A stretch of DNA of 15,243 bases from an uncultured Treponema sp. (GTDB taxonomy: Bacteria; Spirochaetota; Spirochaetia; Treponematales; Treponemataceae). Shown here piece by piece: positions 14,594-15,243 of this stretch. The stretch lies in assembly GCA_937892225.1 (NCBI GenBank), contig CALAUH010000083.1, positions 1-15,243 of the forward strand, in the 5' to 3' direction. The notes beneath the pieces were generated by a model. It saw only the letters and a list, made by a program, of their open reading frames with translations. It ran no database searches and had not been told where the DNA came from. The position numbers were made by a program, and so were the translations under genes. Within the stretch, counting starts at the first letter, position 1. Each line of letters begins with the position of its first letter.

Positions 14594-15243
14594 ATGGCAT
14601 TATTTGAAGATTTTACAGGTCGTATTCCACAGGTAAACAAAGCATTAAAGGAATACGGATTTGCAGAAGGAGAAGCTGGATTACAGGCTGCTCGTAAACT
14701 CTGCCAGGATCGCGGTTTTGATCCATATACAATCTGTCAGGAAACACAGCAGATTTGTTTTGAAGATGCAAAATGGGCTTATGTATTAGGTTCTGCAATT
14801 GCTATTAAAGAAGCTGAAAAAACTGGTGACAAAACTGGTTCTACAGCTGCTGCTAACATTGGTAAAGGACTTCAGGCATTCTGTCTCCCAGGTTCTGTAG
14901 CTGATGATCGTAAAGTAGGTCTCGGACACGGTAACTTAGGTGCTCGTCTTCTTTCTGAAGAAACACAGTGTTTTGCATTCTTAGCTGGTCACGAATCTTT
15001 CGCCGCAGCTGAAGGTGCTATTAAAATCGCTGCTAACGCTAACAAAGTTCGCAAGAACAAGCTCCGCGTTATTTTGAACGGTCTTGGAAAAGATGCTGCT
15101 CAGATTATTTCTCGTATCAATGGATTTACATATGTTCAGACACAGTTTGATTACTTCAACGGTGAAGGAACAGACAAAGCTCTTAAAGTTGTAAAAGAAG
15201 TTCCATACGGTTCAAACCCAGATCGTCTTATCGTAAAATGTTA
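14594..15243 (+). CDS. GGGtGRT family protein (partial, runs off the window)
   Basis: An open frame from ATG 14594 to the window end (216 complete codons), with GGAGG 8 bases upstream. It starts MALFEDFTGRIPQVNKALKE and continues with GKGLQAFCLPGSVADDRKVG, GLGHGNLGARLLSEET and FLAGHESFAAAEGAIKIAANANKVRKNK. I recognise this as the GGGtGRT-type family, whose naming motif lies nearer the C-terminus and so outside the window. Its biochemical role is not established to my knowledge. Its position 16 bases after the NifU-like scaffold suggests a role in Fe-S assembly, storage or delivery. Cysteines at DRKLC-type, TICQET, QQICFE, AFCLPG and TQCFAF positions are possible ligands. Codon use is strongly biased, as in the upstream gene. 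Confidence 0.87.
   Translation, partial: MALFEDFTGRIPQVNKALKEYGFAEGEAGLQAARKLCQDRGFDPYTICQETQQICFEDAKWAYVLGSAIAIKEAEKTGDKTGSTAAANIGKGLQAFCLPGSVADDRKVGLGHGNLGARLLSEETQCFAFLAGHESFAAAEGAIKIAANANKVRKNKLRVILNGLGKDAAQIISRINGFTYVQTQFDYFNGEGTDKALKVVKEVPYGSNPDRLIVKC

Noticed and set aside
1..15243. CRISPR array, tRNA/rRNA, insertion sequence or prophage content
   Set aside because: No regularly spaced repeats, no cloverleaf or rRNA-like segments, and no transposase, integrase or phage structural genes were seen on either strand.

Overview
The window is AT-rich (mostly near 30% G+C by eye), densely packed, and reads with the standard code. The gene content points to a host-associated spirochaete, most likely a gut or rumen Treponema. 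The supporting features are a NifU-like scaffold followed by a GGGtGRT-family gene, lipoproteins and small secreted proteins with MKK-type signals, a MoxR ATPase with a VWA-like partner, and many genes of unknown function. This assignment rests on gene content and style, not on a marker gene.

Layout. 25-717 (-) is an alkaline-phosphatase-superfamily gene that stops before the family's last metal-binding motif. From 876 to 2293 (+) runs a three-gene operon: a lipoprotein, a 50-residue YqaE/Pmp3-type membrane peptide (1788-1940) and a small exported protein. A second + operon starts at a good promoter near 2311 and holds a three-helix membrane protein of unknown function (2366) and a MoxR-type AAA+ ATPase (3386). 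It converges with a - strand pair, plsC-like acyltransferase (4455-5192) preceded by an unknown membrane-anchored protein (5203-5757). Divergent from that pair is a tightly coupled + operon: a CopA-like copper P-type ATPase (5854), a VWA-like protein related to DUF2201 (8045) and an unknown 196-residue protein (9381). It ends at a bidirectional terminator shared with a - strand lipid/diacylglycerol kinase (10018-10875).

The right third holds argG (11078) as a single-gene unit. It has a promoter, two ARG-box-like palindromes, a hairpin abutting the Shine-Dalgarno and a strong terminator. Next come two tandem paralogues encoding small exported proteins that end in Phe (12524 and 13196). Last is a two-gene operon of a NifU-like Fe-S scaffold (13876) and a GGGtGRT-family protein (14594, cut by the window end). 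argG and this last pair use visibly different codons from the rest, consistent with high expression.

How the genes may work together. The ATPase at 3386 and the VWA-like protein at 8045 are the two halves of a typical MoxR-VWA chaperone pair. Here they are split by plsC and copA, with unknown proteins at 2366 and 9381 immediately beside each half. The VWA-like protein has lost the HExxH zinc motif expected in its N-terminal domain. Together with the Fe-S scaffold/GGGtGRT pair, this is the best candidate here for an incompletely described system. Nothing in the window resembles a phage, transposon, CRISPR array, tRNA or rRNA.
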